Shown here piece after piece: positions 41,887 to 52,250 of a stretch of 64,000 nucleotides of DNA. The translations under genes were made by a program, and so were the position numbers. Under the pieces are notes generated by a model that was not told where the DNA came from, ran no database searches, and saw nothing but the letters and a program-made list of their open reading frames with translations. Source of the DNA: VRUE01 sp963745915 (GTDB taxonomy: Bacteria; Actinomycetota; Thermoleophilia; Solirubrobacterales; 70-9); the NCBI GenBank assembly GCA_963745915.1, contig CAVUZA010000002.1:1302001-1366000 (forward strand), given 5' to 3'. Position 1 is the stretch's first letter. Each line of letters opens with the position of its first letter.

Positions 41887-42780
41887 ATGCTCTCGCCACT
41901 ACGCAACCGCTTCGGCATCCCGGGCGTGATCTCAGTGATCGCGCTCGTCTTCGCGATGCTGGGCGGCGCCTACGCCGCTTCCAACGGAAGCGGCGATCAG
42001 ACCGCAGAAGCCTCCAAGCGCGCTCACAAGAAGAAGAGCAAGGCCAAGCGCGGCCCGCGGGGCAAGCGGGGACCTACAGGACCGGCGGGTCCCGCAGGCC
42101 CGGCTGGCCCGCAGGGCCCGGCAGGAGCCCAGGGAGCAAAGGGAGATAACGGCGCCAACGGCTCGAACGGGTCCAACGGTGCGACCGGCGCCGACGGGCA
42201 AAGCGTCACCACCGAAGAAATCTTCGCCTTCGAAGAGTGCGGTGAAAGGGAAGGTGTGCGACTGCTCTCTGCTTCCGGCGAAAACGCTCTCTGCAACGGC
42301 GAAAAAGGTGAACAAGGCGACGAAGGCGACCCCTGGACAGCAGGCGGCAGTCTGCCCACTGGCGCGACCCAGACCGGTACATGGAGCTTCACCGGAACAG
42401 TGGTCGAGAAGCTCAGCGCTGGCACGACCGACTATAAAGCCAAATACAACCCGCTGGGCGCGATAATTCCCATCTCGTTTCCGATTCCTCTCGCTGGAAC
42501 ACTCGACGAATCACACGTCATCGTCGTGCACAACGAAGAAGTGAACGGTAACTGCCCAGGCTCGGCGCTCGACCCTCAGGCTGAAAGCGGATACCTATGC
42601 GTATACGAGTCGGCGCTGCTCGTCAAGCTCTCCAGTCCGTTCATTCTACTGCCCACCGGCGAAGAACTCGGGGCTGGCAAATCAGGCGCCCTGCTCAAAT
42701 ACACACCTGATGCGAACTGGGAAGTGGGCCTCAACAAGAACGGCCCGTACGGCGCCGGCACTTGGGCCGTAACGGGTTAG
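41887..42780 (+). CDS. Collagen-like surface protein, locus 2
   Basis: A 297-residue paralog of the 18176 protein. It has the same N-terminal anchor (MLSPLRNRFGIPGVISV), Lys-rich segment, Gly-X-Y run (GPTGPAGPAGPAGPQGPAG), GANGSNGSNG repeats and an end in GAGTWAVTG. The middle and C-terminal domain have diverged strongly, including different cysteine spacing, which suggests functional diversification after duplication. Confidence 0.82.
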   Translation: MLSPLRNRFGIPGVISVIALVFAMLGGAYAASNGSGDQTAEASKRAHKKKSKAKRGPRGKRGPTGPAGPAGPAGPQGPAGAQGAKGDNGANGSNGSNGATGADGQSVTTEEIFAFEECGEREGVRLLSASGENALCNGEKGEQGDEGDPWTAGGSLPTGATQTGTWSFTGTVVEKLSAGTTDYKAKYNPLGAIIPISFPIPLAGTLDESHVIVVHNEEVNGNCPGSALDPQAESGYLCVYESALLVKLSSPFILLPTGEELGAGKSGALLKYTPDANWEVGLNKNGPYGAGTWAVTG

Positions 42781-42803
42781 CCAATCGCCTGAGGGGTTCA
42801 CAC

Positions 42804-42847
42804 TGCGAGATTCGGGTGTGCGCATCCCGCGTCGCCCGAATCTCGCA
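42804..42847 (+). terminator. Hairpin between the collagen-like and propeller genes, locus 2
   Basis: TGCGAGATTCGGG (42804-42816) and CCCGAATCTCGCA (42835-42847) form a perfect 13-bp stem. It is in the same position as the hairpin of locus 1 but unrelated in sequence, so structure rather than sequence is kept. Confidence 0.6.
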
Positions 42848-42870
42848 AGTCAACCGGGAGAAGAACACGC

Positions 42871-45800
42871 ATGAAACGCATCGCATTCGCGGCCGCACTC
42901 GTCACCACGGCCCTCACGGCACTGGTGTCGACCCCAGTCGCCCAGGCCTCGAAGGAGGCGGTCGACTTCATCGGTGGCTCGGGCACCCTCGGCGGTCAAT
43001 TCGGAGCGGCCAACGGCGGCGTCGCCGTCAACACCACCGGTACCGGGCCTGCCAATGTAGGCGACGTCTACGTCGCCGACGCCACCAACAACCGGATCGA
43101 GCGCTTCGGCCGCGACGAGCACGGCACCCCCGGCGACACCTCCGATGACACCTACTTCTTCATCAGCGCCTGGGGCGCCGACGTGGTCAGCCCCGGCGGC
43201 AGCGGCGACGTCGGCGACGCAGCGGCCAAGGCCTATGAGATCTGCACCGTCGCCGCCCAGTGCAAGGCGGGCGTGGGCTCGGGCGGCAACGGCGCCGTCT
43301 CGGGCAACGGCGCGCTGAGCAGCGCGCGGAGCATCGCCCTCGACCCCGACACCGGCGAGCTCTACGTCTTCGACACGAGCCCCAGCGTGCTCAAGAACAA
43401 CCGCGTCAACGTCTATGAAGGCGACGGCACCTTCCTGCGCTCCTTCGGCTATGACGTGGTCGAATCGGGGCCCGGCGACGAAGGCACGGGCTATGAGATC
43501 TGCGCCGGCGCCGACGGCGACGTCTGCAAGTCGGGTGTGGCCGGCGCCGGGACAGGCCAGATCGGCCCCGTATCCTTCCGAGAAACAGGCGGCATCGCCC
43601 TCAGCCCCGACGGCAACCCGGCCACCGGCACCGTCTTCCTTGGCGATTGGCCCAACCAGCGGGTCAACACCTACGCGCTCGACGGCAGCACGCCGGGCGC
43701 GATCGGCTCCGCCGCCCAGTTCGACGCCGGGTCGCCGCAAAAGGTCGCCGTCGACTCGCGCGGCATCCTCTACGCCAGCAACAGCCGTAGCGCCGGAGGC
43801 GGCGTTAACGATGTCAAGATTCTCCGCCACGACACCACCAACGCCAACGGTGAAGGGGTCGGCTTCCTCCCACCGTTGCGCGCCTCGGTCAGTGAGGTCC
43901 AGCAGCTTAAATTCAATGCCACCGCGGGCCAATACCGCCTCACCTTCGAAGGAGAAACCACAACCGATATCCCCTATAACGCAAACGAAGAAACGGTGAA
44001 GGCAGCGCTGGAGGCCTTGCCGGCGATCGGCGAAGTTGGAGTCACCAATCTCTCTAACGAAGGGCAGAAATATTTCCCGATCACGTTCCGTGGCGCGCAG
44101 GCCAACACCGACCTCCCGCAGCTGATCGTCTCCAGCGGAACCACGCCGCTTACCGGCTCGATCACCCCGACGACGGTCATAAACGGCTACGGGGGCGGCG
44201 GCGCCAACGAGCGGCAAGACCTGACCGTAGTCGCCACCGCCGGCACCTACAAGCTCAGCTTCGACCCCGATGGGGTGGGACCGAAAGTAGCCGAGACGAC
44301 GGTCGATATCCCCTTCAATTGGCCCAAGAACGACGCAGGCGCGGTTCTGGGCAACGGCGATACGATCGTGAACTCCGTTCAGGACGCGCTGGAAGCGCTG
44401 CCCTCCGTCCCAGGGCGATCGGTGTTGGTCCTTGGCGGGCCTGGAAACGCCGCCGGCTCGAGTCCCTACGAGGTTGAATTTCTCCGTGGCCTCGGCGCCA
44501 CCGATGTCGCCCAGCTGACGGTCGTCGAATCGAGCCTCGCGGGCGGCGCCGGCGCTTCGGTCACGACCGTCTTTCCCGGCCAGGCGGGCCTCCTCCCGTC
44601 TCTCAATCAGTCCCTGGCGATCGATCCCGACGAAGACGGCGCGGGTCCCGATACCGACACCCTCTATGCCGGGTTCGCCGGTGCGATCCAGCAGTTCGGC
44701 CCACTGAACGCGCCGGGGCTCCCCACCCCGCCGGCCAATGATGACGACCGTCACGGTACCGGCCCGGCCTTCACCTCCCACAATGCCCTCGCCGCCGAGC
44801 CGGCCACCGGTCGCCTTTACGTCGCCGCCAGTGGCTCCGAGGGGCCCGGCGTCTACGTCCTCGACGACGTCAACCCGGAACCGCCCGAGGGCAGCCTCGA
44901 CTCGATCGACGAAGCCGCCGCCAACGGCCTCACTGCCCACGCCACGCTCAACCCCCACGGCCAGCCGGCCAGCTCCTACCGCTTCGAGTACGTCGACGAC
45001 GCCACCTTCCAGGCAAGCGGCTTCGCCAAAGCAGCCCGCACGCCAACCGTCCTGCTCGGCGGCCAGGAAACCCCGCAGGCGGTCGTAGAACGGATCGAAC
45101 CGCCGGGCACCGGCCTCCTGCCCAACACGCTCTACCACGTGCGCATGGTTTACCAACGCCGCTTCGCCACCGAGCAGCTCAGCAACGAGCTGAGCGCGCC
45201 GACCCTCGCCTCGGCGCCCTCGGTCGAGACCGCGGGCAGCCCCCTGCGCACCGCGCACACGGCCACCCTGTTCGGCCGGGTGCTGCCCAACGGCACGGCG
45301 ACCACCTACCGCTTCCAGTACGGGGCGCAGGGGCCCTGCGACTCGAGCCCCTGCACCGAGACCGCCCCGATCGCCGCCGGGGCCGGCCAGGAAACCGAGC
45401 TCGCCTCCCAGCAGGTGATCGGCCTCAGCCCCAGCACCACCTACCACTACCGGATCGCCGCCGACAACGGGGAGGGGGGGATCGCCTACGGCGGGGATCG
45501 CACCCTCACCACCCGCGCCTCCGATGCGCCCCTCACCCACGGCCGCTTCCCCGGCCCGCCGGGCTCCGATCGGGCCTATGAGATGGTCAGCCTGGCCGAC
45601 TCCTCGGGCAACCCGGTCAGCTTCCTCGGCGCCAAGGCATTCGCCGCCGACGCCAACCGCGCGATCTACACGATCTTCGGCGGCACCCCGATCTCCGACT
45701 CGGGCTCTGCCTTCAGCCTCTACTTCGCCCAGCGCCCGGCGGGCGCCCACCCGACCACGGGCTGGCAGACCCGCTCGATCACGCCGCCGCGCGCGCAGTC

Positions 45801-47602
45801 TGGCCGGGCCCAACTGGGCCGCCGAGCTGCACGGCAGCCCCGACCTCTCCAGCCTGGTCGGCATCAACGCCCCCTCCCTGGCTCCTTCCAGCGACCAAGA
45901 CGGGACCCTCTGGCGCCTGCTCCCACAGGGGACGCCGTCAGAGCTCTATGACCTGCAGGCGCCGACCGAATATGCCAGCCTCAACGGCGCCGGCGGCGGC
46001 CGCGCCGTGCTCGGCACCTCCGCCGACGCCGCCCGGGTGATCGAGGGCTTCGCCCTCGGCTCGCTGGACCCGGCCTTCCCGGCGGCGAGCGTGGTGTCCA
46101 ACCTCTATGACGTCAGCAGCGGAGCCCCCCAGCTGGTCAGCCTGCTGCCCAGCGGCCAGCCGCCGGCCTGCGGGGTCGCGAAGGTGGGGGGAGCCTTCGA
46201 TAAGATCGGCACCCAGGCCTCCAACTGGGTTTCCGAGGACGGCGAGCGGGTCCTCTTCCCCAGCAGCGGCGACAACTGCTCTGCCTCTGCCCAGCTCTAC
46301 CTGCGCGACATCCCCGCCGCGCAGACCAAACAGATATCGCCGGCGCCGGTTTCCGGCCCTGCCTGCGACGCGGCCCTGATCGGCACCACCGCCGACGCGG
46401 TCTTCTTCGCCAGCCGCTCGCGCTTGGTCGCAGAGGACGTCGCCCCCGCCTCCTGCGGGCTGACTCCGCCCGACAACGACGTCTACCGCTATGAGATCGC
46501 CAGCGGGCAGCTCGAGTGCGTGACCTGCGTCGTCGACGGCCTCACGGCAGACGTCGATGGCACCGACCTCTACGGCGTCGGCCTCGCAGAGGACGGCTCG
46601 CGCCTTTACTTCGCCAGCAGCTCTCATCTTCTCCCCGGCACCCCGCCGCAGGGCCAGAAGGCGATCTATCGGGTCGACCTCGAAGACGGCGATCTCGCCT
46701 ACGTGGCTCCGAGCAACCAAGTCGGCGCGATCGGCGAAGGAGTGGGAATCAGCTCCAACGGGCGTTTCCTGCTCTTCTACTCTTCTCGCTCCGCCCTCAA
46801 CCCGCTGGGCGACGCCAGCGACAACGGCGCCACCCAGCAGTACTACCTCTACGACGACGATGAGCGCTCGCTCGTCTGTGCCTCCTGCCCGCCGGATGGC
46901 TCCCAGCCGCTTGCCGACGCCAGCCACGAACTCGTCTTCGGCGACCCCGGCTCGCCGGGGATCAACTCGCTCGCCGACGACGGCACCGTCGCCTTCCTCA
47001 CCACCACGGCGCTGGCCGGCGCCGACCAGAACACGCCCGGGCCGAGCGGGGACCCGGTCACCGGCACCGACGTCTATGAGTTCCGCGACGGCCGCCCGCT
47101 GCTGGTCACCGACGGGCTGACCAGCTGGCCGGCCGAGGAAGCGCTGGCGCCGCACACGCTCTCGATCTCTGCTTCGGGCCACGACGTCTACTTCACCGCC
47201 CCCGCCCGCTACACCCGCGACGCGATCGACGCCGTGCCGCGCCTCTATGACGCCCGCATCGGCGGTGGCATCGACTTCCCGCCCGAGCCCAAGCCCTGCC
47301 CGCTCGAGGTCTGCCAGGGCATCCCCAAGGGAGCGCCGGAGGAACAGGAACCGTCCTCGGCCAACTTCAAGGGCAACGGCAACCCGATCCAGCTGCGCAA
47401 CTGCGCGGGGCCGGCGCGGGCCACCAAGCGCCTCGCGCGTCGGGCAAAGCGCCTGCGTGGGGCAGCCAAGCACAGCTCCGACCCCAGGCGCGCCAGGGCC
47501 CTGCGCCGCAAGGCCGCCCGCTACGCCAAGGGCGCCAAGCGCCGCTCGGCGGCGGTCAAGCGCTGCCGCACAGCCAACCGCAACCGGAGGAACGCCCGAT
47601 GA
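42871..47602 (+). CDS. Giant secreted NHL-propeller/FN3-like/TolB-like protein, locus 2 (frameshifted)
   Basis: The restored protein is about 1576 residues and is a paralog of the 19142 protein. It has a signal peptide ending PVAQA, NHL-type repeats (GDVYVADATNNRIERFG; GTVFLGDWPNQRVNTYA), two modules with ATAGTYKLSFDPDGVGP-type sequence, FN3-like modules (GLTAHATLNPHGQPASSYRF; TYRFQYGAQGPCDSSP), TolB-like repeats (AEDGSRLYFASSSHLLPG), and a basic tail with many Lys/Arg. A +1 shift in a GCGCGC run near 45795 breaks the frame. The next gene overlaps by ATGA as in locus 1. Confidence 0.78.
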
Positions 47603-50600
47603 GAAAGCTCGCCTTCAGCTGCGCCCTGGCCCTGCTCGGCCTCACCGCCCCGGCGGCGAGCGCGGCGCCGATCCTCAACCTCGACATCCACCACGCCCAG
47701 ACCAACTTCCCCCCCGGCGGCGCCCTCGCCGAGCCGGGGGCGGTGACCCTGGCCCAGGGCTCGGGCTTGGCAAGTGAGCGCCAAGAGGTCTACGTGCGGG
47801 CGAGCAAGGGCGAATTCAAGCTCTCCTTCGCCGGGGAAGAGACCGCCTACCTACCCTACGATGCCACGGCGGGAGCGGTGCAGAGCGCCCTGCGCGCCCT
47901 GCCGGCGATCGGCTCGCCCAACGTGAACGTCAGCAGCTTCTCCGACGGAGACCCCGCCTACAAACTCACCTTCACCGGCGCCCTCGGTCTCACCGACGTG
48001 CCCCAGGTGCAGATCGCCTCCGCCCCGGCGCCAAACGACCTGCGGCTCGGGCCCGAGTACTGGTTCGACGTCGAGAACGTCGGCGACGATCCGACCGCCG
48101 GGCCGATCACGCTGAGCGTCCAGCTGCCCGCCGGCGTCACCCGCAACTCGGTGCGGCTCGACGCGACCAACAGCCAGCTCAACTACGGCAGCCCGGTGAA
48201 ATGGAGCTGCCCGGGCGCGCCCGGCGATACGACCGTCACCTGCACCACCTCCGACTCGATCCCCCGCCACCGGACCTCCTCCGCCATGGTCACTCTGGTC
48301 GACGTCAACCCCGGCCTAAAACCGGGCTCGGTGCGGACCGCGACGGCGACGCTCAGCGGCGGCGGCGCCGCTGAAGCGCCGCCGGCTGCCGGCTGCACGC
48401 CGGGCGTTGCCGCCTGCGCCTCGGAGCCGACCCCGATCGAGGCCACGCCGGCGGGCTTCGGCATCGTCGGCGAGTCGTTTTTGCCCGACTTCTTCGAGGA
48501 AGACGGGGTGACCCCGGTGCGCGCCGCCAGCTCCCACCCGACGCTGCTCTCGGTGCCCTTCGACTTCACCACGGTCGATGACGACGAGAAGTTCTCCGAG
48601 ACCCCCTTCCTCAAGGCGGAGTCGGGCTCGATCCACGACCTCACTGTCGACCTGCCCCCCGGCTTCATCGGCAACCCGACCGCCGCTGGGGAGTGCTCGG
48701 CGGCGGCCTTCACGCTGAACCTCTGCCCGCCCTCCAGCCAGGTCGGCTTCTCGCGGGTCAAGATCACCAAAATTCTCCAGGTCCCTAGGCCAGGAGACAG
48801 CTACGACAACCCGCTGCAGCCGCTCTTCAACCTCAACCATCCGCGCGGGGCGATCTCCGACTTGGCCTTCTCGGTCGCCGGCAACCCGGTCCACATCAAA
48901 GCCTCGCTGGACCCGGCCAACCGCTACGCGATCCGCACCGAAGTTCCGGATATCAACGAGACCTTCCCGCCCTTCAACCAGAAGCTGATCATCTGGGGGG
49001 TGCCGGCGGACTCCAGCCACGACCGCCAGCGCTGCACCGTGTTCAACCCCACGGTGGGCATCGACACCTCCAAAGCCTGCCCCACCGACTTCGAGTCCAA
49101 GCCCTTCATCACCGTGCCGGCCCAGTGCGAGGAGGACAACACCTTCCGCCTGCACCACTACGACTCCTGGCAGGGCATCGGCGACTACGGCCCCGAGCTG
49201 AGCCGCACGATCCCCGGCAAGTTCACCGAATGCGAGCGCCCGCGCTTTGAACCCGAAGTCGAAGTCGAACCGACCGGCAAGCAGGCCAACACGCCCACGG
49301 GCCTCGACGTCCACGTCAAGATCGCCCAGAACGAAAGCCCCGTCGCCTTGGCGACCCCGCCGGTGCAGCGGATGACGGTCACCCTGCCCGAGGGGATGTC
49401 CTTCAGCCCCTCCTTCGCCGACGGGCTAAAGAGCTGCACCCTGGCCCAGATGCAGCTGGGCAACAACGAGCCAGTGCAGTGCCCCGACGCAAGCCGGATC
49501 GGCGAAGTGGAAGCGGCGCTGCCACTGCTGCCCAAGCCGGCGGAGGGCTCGATGTACCTGGCCGCCCAGGGGGACAACCCCTTCGGCTCTACCTTCGCCC
49601 TGCTGTTGACCCTGGAGGACACCGAAGAAAGAGGCGCCCTGGTCAAGATCCCGGGCCGCATCGACGTCGATGAGGACACCGGCCAGATCACCACCGTCTT
49701 CTCCGACACCCCGCAGTTCCCCTTCGAAGACTTCGTCCTGAAGTTCAGAAGCGGCCCCCGGGCGCCGCTGGTCAGCCCACCCTCCTGCGGCAAGTACACG
49801 ATCGGCGTCGAAGTCGCCTCCTACGCCCGCCCGCAGGAAGCGCTCAACCGCTCCAACTCCTATGAGATCACCGAAGGCCCGAACGGCACCCCCTGCCCGC
49901 CCGATGCCTCGGGCCGCCCCTTCGGCCCCGACTTCAACGCTGGCACCCTGAACCCGGTTGCAGGCGCCTACAGCCCGTTCCTGTTCCGCCTCTCCCGCTC
50001 AGATGACGAACAGGAGTTGAGCGGGATCACGACCGTCTTGCCCCCGGGCTTGGTCGCCAAGATCGCCGGCATCGATCTGTGCCCCGATCAGGCCATCGCC
50101 TCGATCTCTGAAGCGCTCGGCACCGGCAAGGCAGAGCAAGACAACCCCGCCTGCCCCGCCTCCTCGCAGATCGGCACCCTCACCGCCGGCCTGGGCGCAG
50201 GACCGGGCCCCAACTACTTCCCCGGCAAGGTCTACCTCGCCGGCCCCTACAAAGGCGCCCCCCTCTCCCTCGCCATAGTCGCCCCCGGCGTTGCCGGGCC
50301 CTTCGACCTCGGCAACACCGTGGTCAGAGCCGCCCTTCACGTCGACCCCACCAGCGCCCGGGTCACCGCCGTCTCAGATCCCTTCCCGACCAAGCTGCAT
50401 GGGGTGATCCTCAGGGTCATGGACGTCAGATTGCGCATGGACCGAGACCAGACCACGCTCAACCCGACCAACTGCACCCAGATGTCGGTCGACGGGGAGA
50501 TCTGGGCACAGGCGGGGCGATCTTCAACGCCCAAAGCCCCTTCCAGGTAGGTAGCTGCTCAGACCTCGACTTCAAGCCCAAGCTGGCCCTGCGCCTGTTC

Positions 50601-51200
50601 GGCGGCATCAAACGAGGCGCCCACCCCAAGTTCAGGGCCGTGGCCCGCTTCGGCGAAGGCGATGCCAACACGGCCAGGGCCTCTGTCGCCCTGCCCCACT
50701 CGGAGTTCCTCGACCAGGGCCACATCAAGACGATCTGCACCAGGGTGCAGTTCGCCCAAAGCACCTGCCCCAGAGGCTCGATCTACGGCACGGTCAAGGC
50801 CAAGAGCCCCTTGCTGGACGAAGTGCTCAGCGGCCCGATCTACCTCAGGTCCTCCAACAACCCCCTGCCCGACCTCGTAGCGGCCTTCAGGGGCGGTCGC
50901 GTGGACTTCGACCTCTCCGGAAGGATCGACTCGGTCAACGGCGGCATCAGAAACACCTTCGACGTCGTCCCCGACGTGCCGGTCTCCTGGGCGATCTTCA
51001 CCTTCCAGGGCGGCAAGAAGGGCCTCTTGCAGAACTCGCGCAACATCTGCAAGGGCAAGACACCGCGGGCAACCGCGAAGTTCGTCGGCCAAAACGGCAA
51101 GCGCCACACCTTCCGCCCCAAACTCAACGCCAAGTGCGCCAAGCAGCGCCGGGCCAAGCGGGCGCACAGACGGCATTTGCGCAGGGCGCGGCGGGGTTAG
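47599..51200 (+). CDS. Secreted DUF11-like surface protein, locus 2 (one frameshift)
   Basis: The restored protein is about 1200 residues. A signal peptide ends ASAAP. Relative to the locus 1 paralog it carries an extra ~100-residue module after the signal (QEVYVRASKGEFKLSFAGEE) that resembles the repeated module of its neighbouring propeller protein. Then come the DUF11-like region, the conserved CTLAQMQLGNNEPVQCPD block and a basic C terminus (KRAHRRHLRRARRG). A single-base loss near 50503 shifts the frame; the paralog reads straight through. Confidence 0.76.
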
Positions 51201-51202
51201 CG

Positions 51203-51218
51203 AGACGGGCGTCCGTCT
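51203..51218. terminator. Short hairpin after surface locus 2
   Basis: AGACGG-GCGT-CCGTCT just after the stop. A second small dyad (AGACG-TG-CGTCT) lies 22 bases on. Confidence 0.35.
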
Positions 51219-51281
51219 GGATTTACAGAGACGTGCGTCTATGCGCGCCATGCGTGATGCCGATTGGCTTACGGTGCGATC

Positions 51282-51476
51282 ATGGAGACGACGAGGCAGA
51301 GTTGGACGGACGGGCGGCTGGACGATCTCAGCGAGCGCGTCGACGACGGGTTCAGGCGCGTCGACGCCGACCTGCGAGGGCTCAGCGCCCGCATCGACGG
51401 ACTGCAGCGGACCATGCTGCAGGTCGGCGGCGGCGTGATCGTGGCGCTGATCGGCCTGATCGCGACCCAGCTGTAG
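51282..51476 (+). CDS. Small coiled-coil protein with C-terminal membrane helix
   Basis: A 64-residue protein. An N-terminal METTRQSWTDGRLDDLSERVDDG, a heptad-like helix with regularly spaced Leu/Val/Ile, then LQRTMLQVGGGVIVALIGLI as a membrane helix. It is paralogous to the 60924 protein (same order, WxDxRLDxLS start and LQRTM motif). It may be a tail-anchored assembly factor. Function unknown. Confidence 0.6.
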   Translation: METTRQSWTDGRLDDLSERVDDGFRRVDADLRGLSARIDGLQRTMLQVGGGVIVALIGLIATQL

Positions 51477-51487
51477 GCCACGCGGGC

Positions 51488-51507
51488 CGGCCGCGTCGCT
51501 GCGGCCG
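51488..51507 (+). terminator. GC hairpin after the small coiled-coil gene
   Basis: CGGCCGC-GTCGCT-GCGGCCG, 12 bases after the stop, without a T-run. Confidence 0.4.
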
Positions 51508-51576
51508 CGCTCAGTTCAGTGCAGCACTGTAGGGGTCATTCTTACCCACAAATGTAGAAAAGCCCCCCTCTTTTGC

Positions 51577-52059
51577 TCAGTCCTGCGCGTCGGTCTCGGG
51601 CAGGTTCTCCAAGTCGAGCCGATCCTGGGTGCGCCCTTGGGCCTCCTTCATCTCGCGCAGTCGGGCAAGCGAGCAGATGCGCACGGGGATCCCGAACAGC
51701 TCGCTCTCGACTGCGTCATCGGCGAGCTGGGAGTAGCTGGGGACACCCTGTGCGCGCTGCACCACGTCGAGGCCGCCGAAGCGGGTCATCGCGGTCACGT
51801 TGCCGCCGCGGCGGATCACGCCGGCGTCCCTCGCCGCGTCGAAGGACCGTCCCCCCACGGTGGGAAGGGTCGCATCCAACTCACCGAGCGCCGCGGTCAA
51901 TCGCCTGAGGTTCTCCGGGTCGGGGTCGGGGACGAGATCGAGGTCGGCGGTTCCGCGCACGAAGCCATGGGCTCCGACCGCGACACCTCCGATCACGACG
52001 AACTCGACCCCCCGCTCGCGCAGAAGAGCGAACAGCGATCGCAGGTCGAACTCGGTCAA
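51577..52059 (-). CDS. Nucleotidyltransferase-fold protein (AbiEii/MNT-like)
   Basis: A 160-residue protein with a polymerase-beta-type motif: FVVIGGVAVGAHGFVRGTADLDLVPD (Gly-Gly, His-Gly, then DxD). Proteins of this kind serve as toxins of type IV-like systems or as MNT antitoxins. It starts with TTG at 52059, overlapping the stop of a 53-residue gene, so the pair is translationally coupled. No HEPN protein is next to it. Confidence 0.7.
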   Translation of the reverse strand: MTEFDLRSLFALLRERGVEFVVIGGVAVGAHGFVRGTADLDLVPDPDPENLRRLTAALGELDATLPTVGGRSFDAARDAGVIRRGGNVTAMTRFGGLDVVQRAQGVPSYSQLADDAVESELFGIPVRICSLARLREMKEAQGRTQDRLDLENLPETDAQD

Positions 52060-52217
52060 CTTCGACGCGCGGCGCCCCTGATCGCCGTCAGCTGCCTGCT
52101 CAGCGAGGCCAGCCGCGCGAGCCGCTCGCTCATCGGCGCGTCGCGGTCCGCTTTCGAGCGCAACTCGCGAGCTCGCTCCATGTCACCGATGTCGTGTCGA
52201 GGCGCCTTCGAAGTCAC
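52056..52217 (-). CDS. 53-residue protein upstream of the nucleotidyltransferase
   Basis: Starts with GTG six bases after TACACT (leaderless) and ends overlapping the nucleotidyltransferase TTG. It is rich in Arg/Ala/Leu and probably all-helical (MERARELRSKADRDAPMSER; LARLASLSRQLTAI). It could be the cognate partner. No known family was recognised. Confidence 0.5.
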   Translation of the reverse strand: MTSKAPRHDIGDMERARELRSKADRDAPMSERLARLASLSRQLTAIRGAARRS

Positions 52218-52250
52218 CCGGTCAGTGTAGTCCGGGGGTGGAATTCAAAC

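Noticed and set aside
42850..45867. 1005-codon minus-strand frame opposite the propeller gene
   Set aside because: Shadow of the coding strand; the plus strand has signal peptide, propeller repeats and a paralog.
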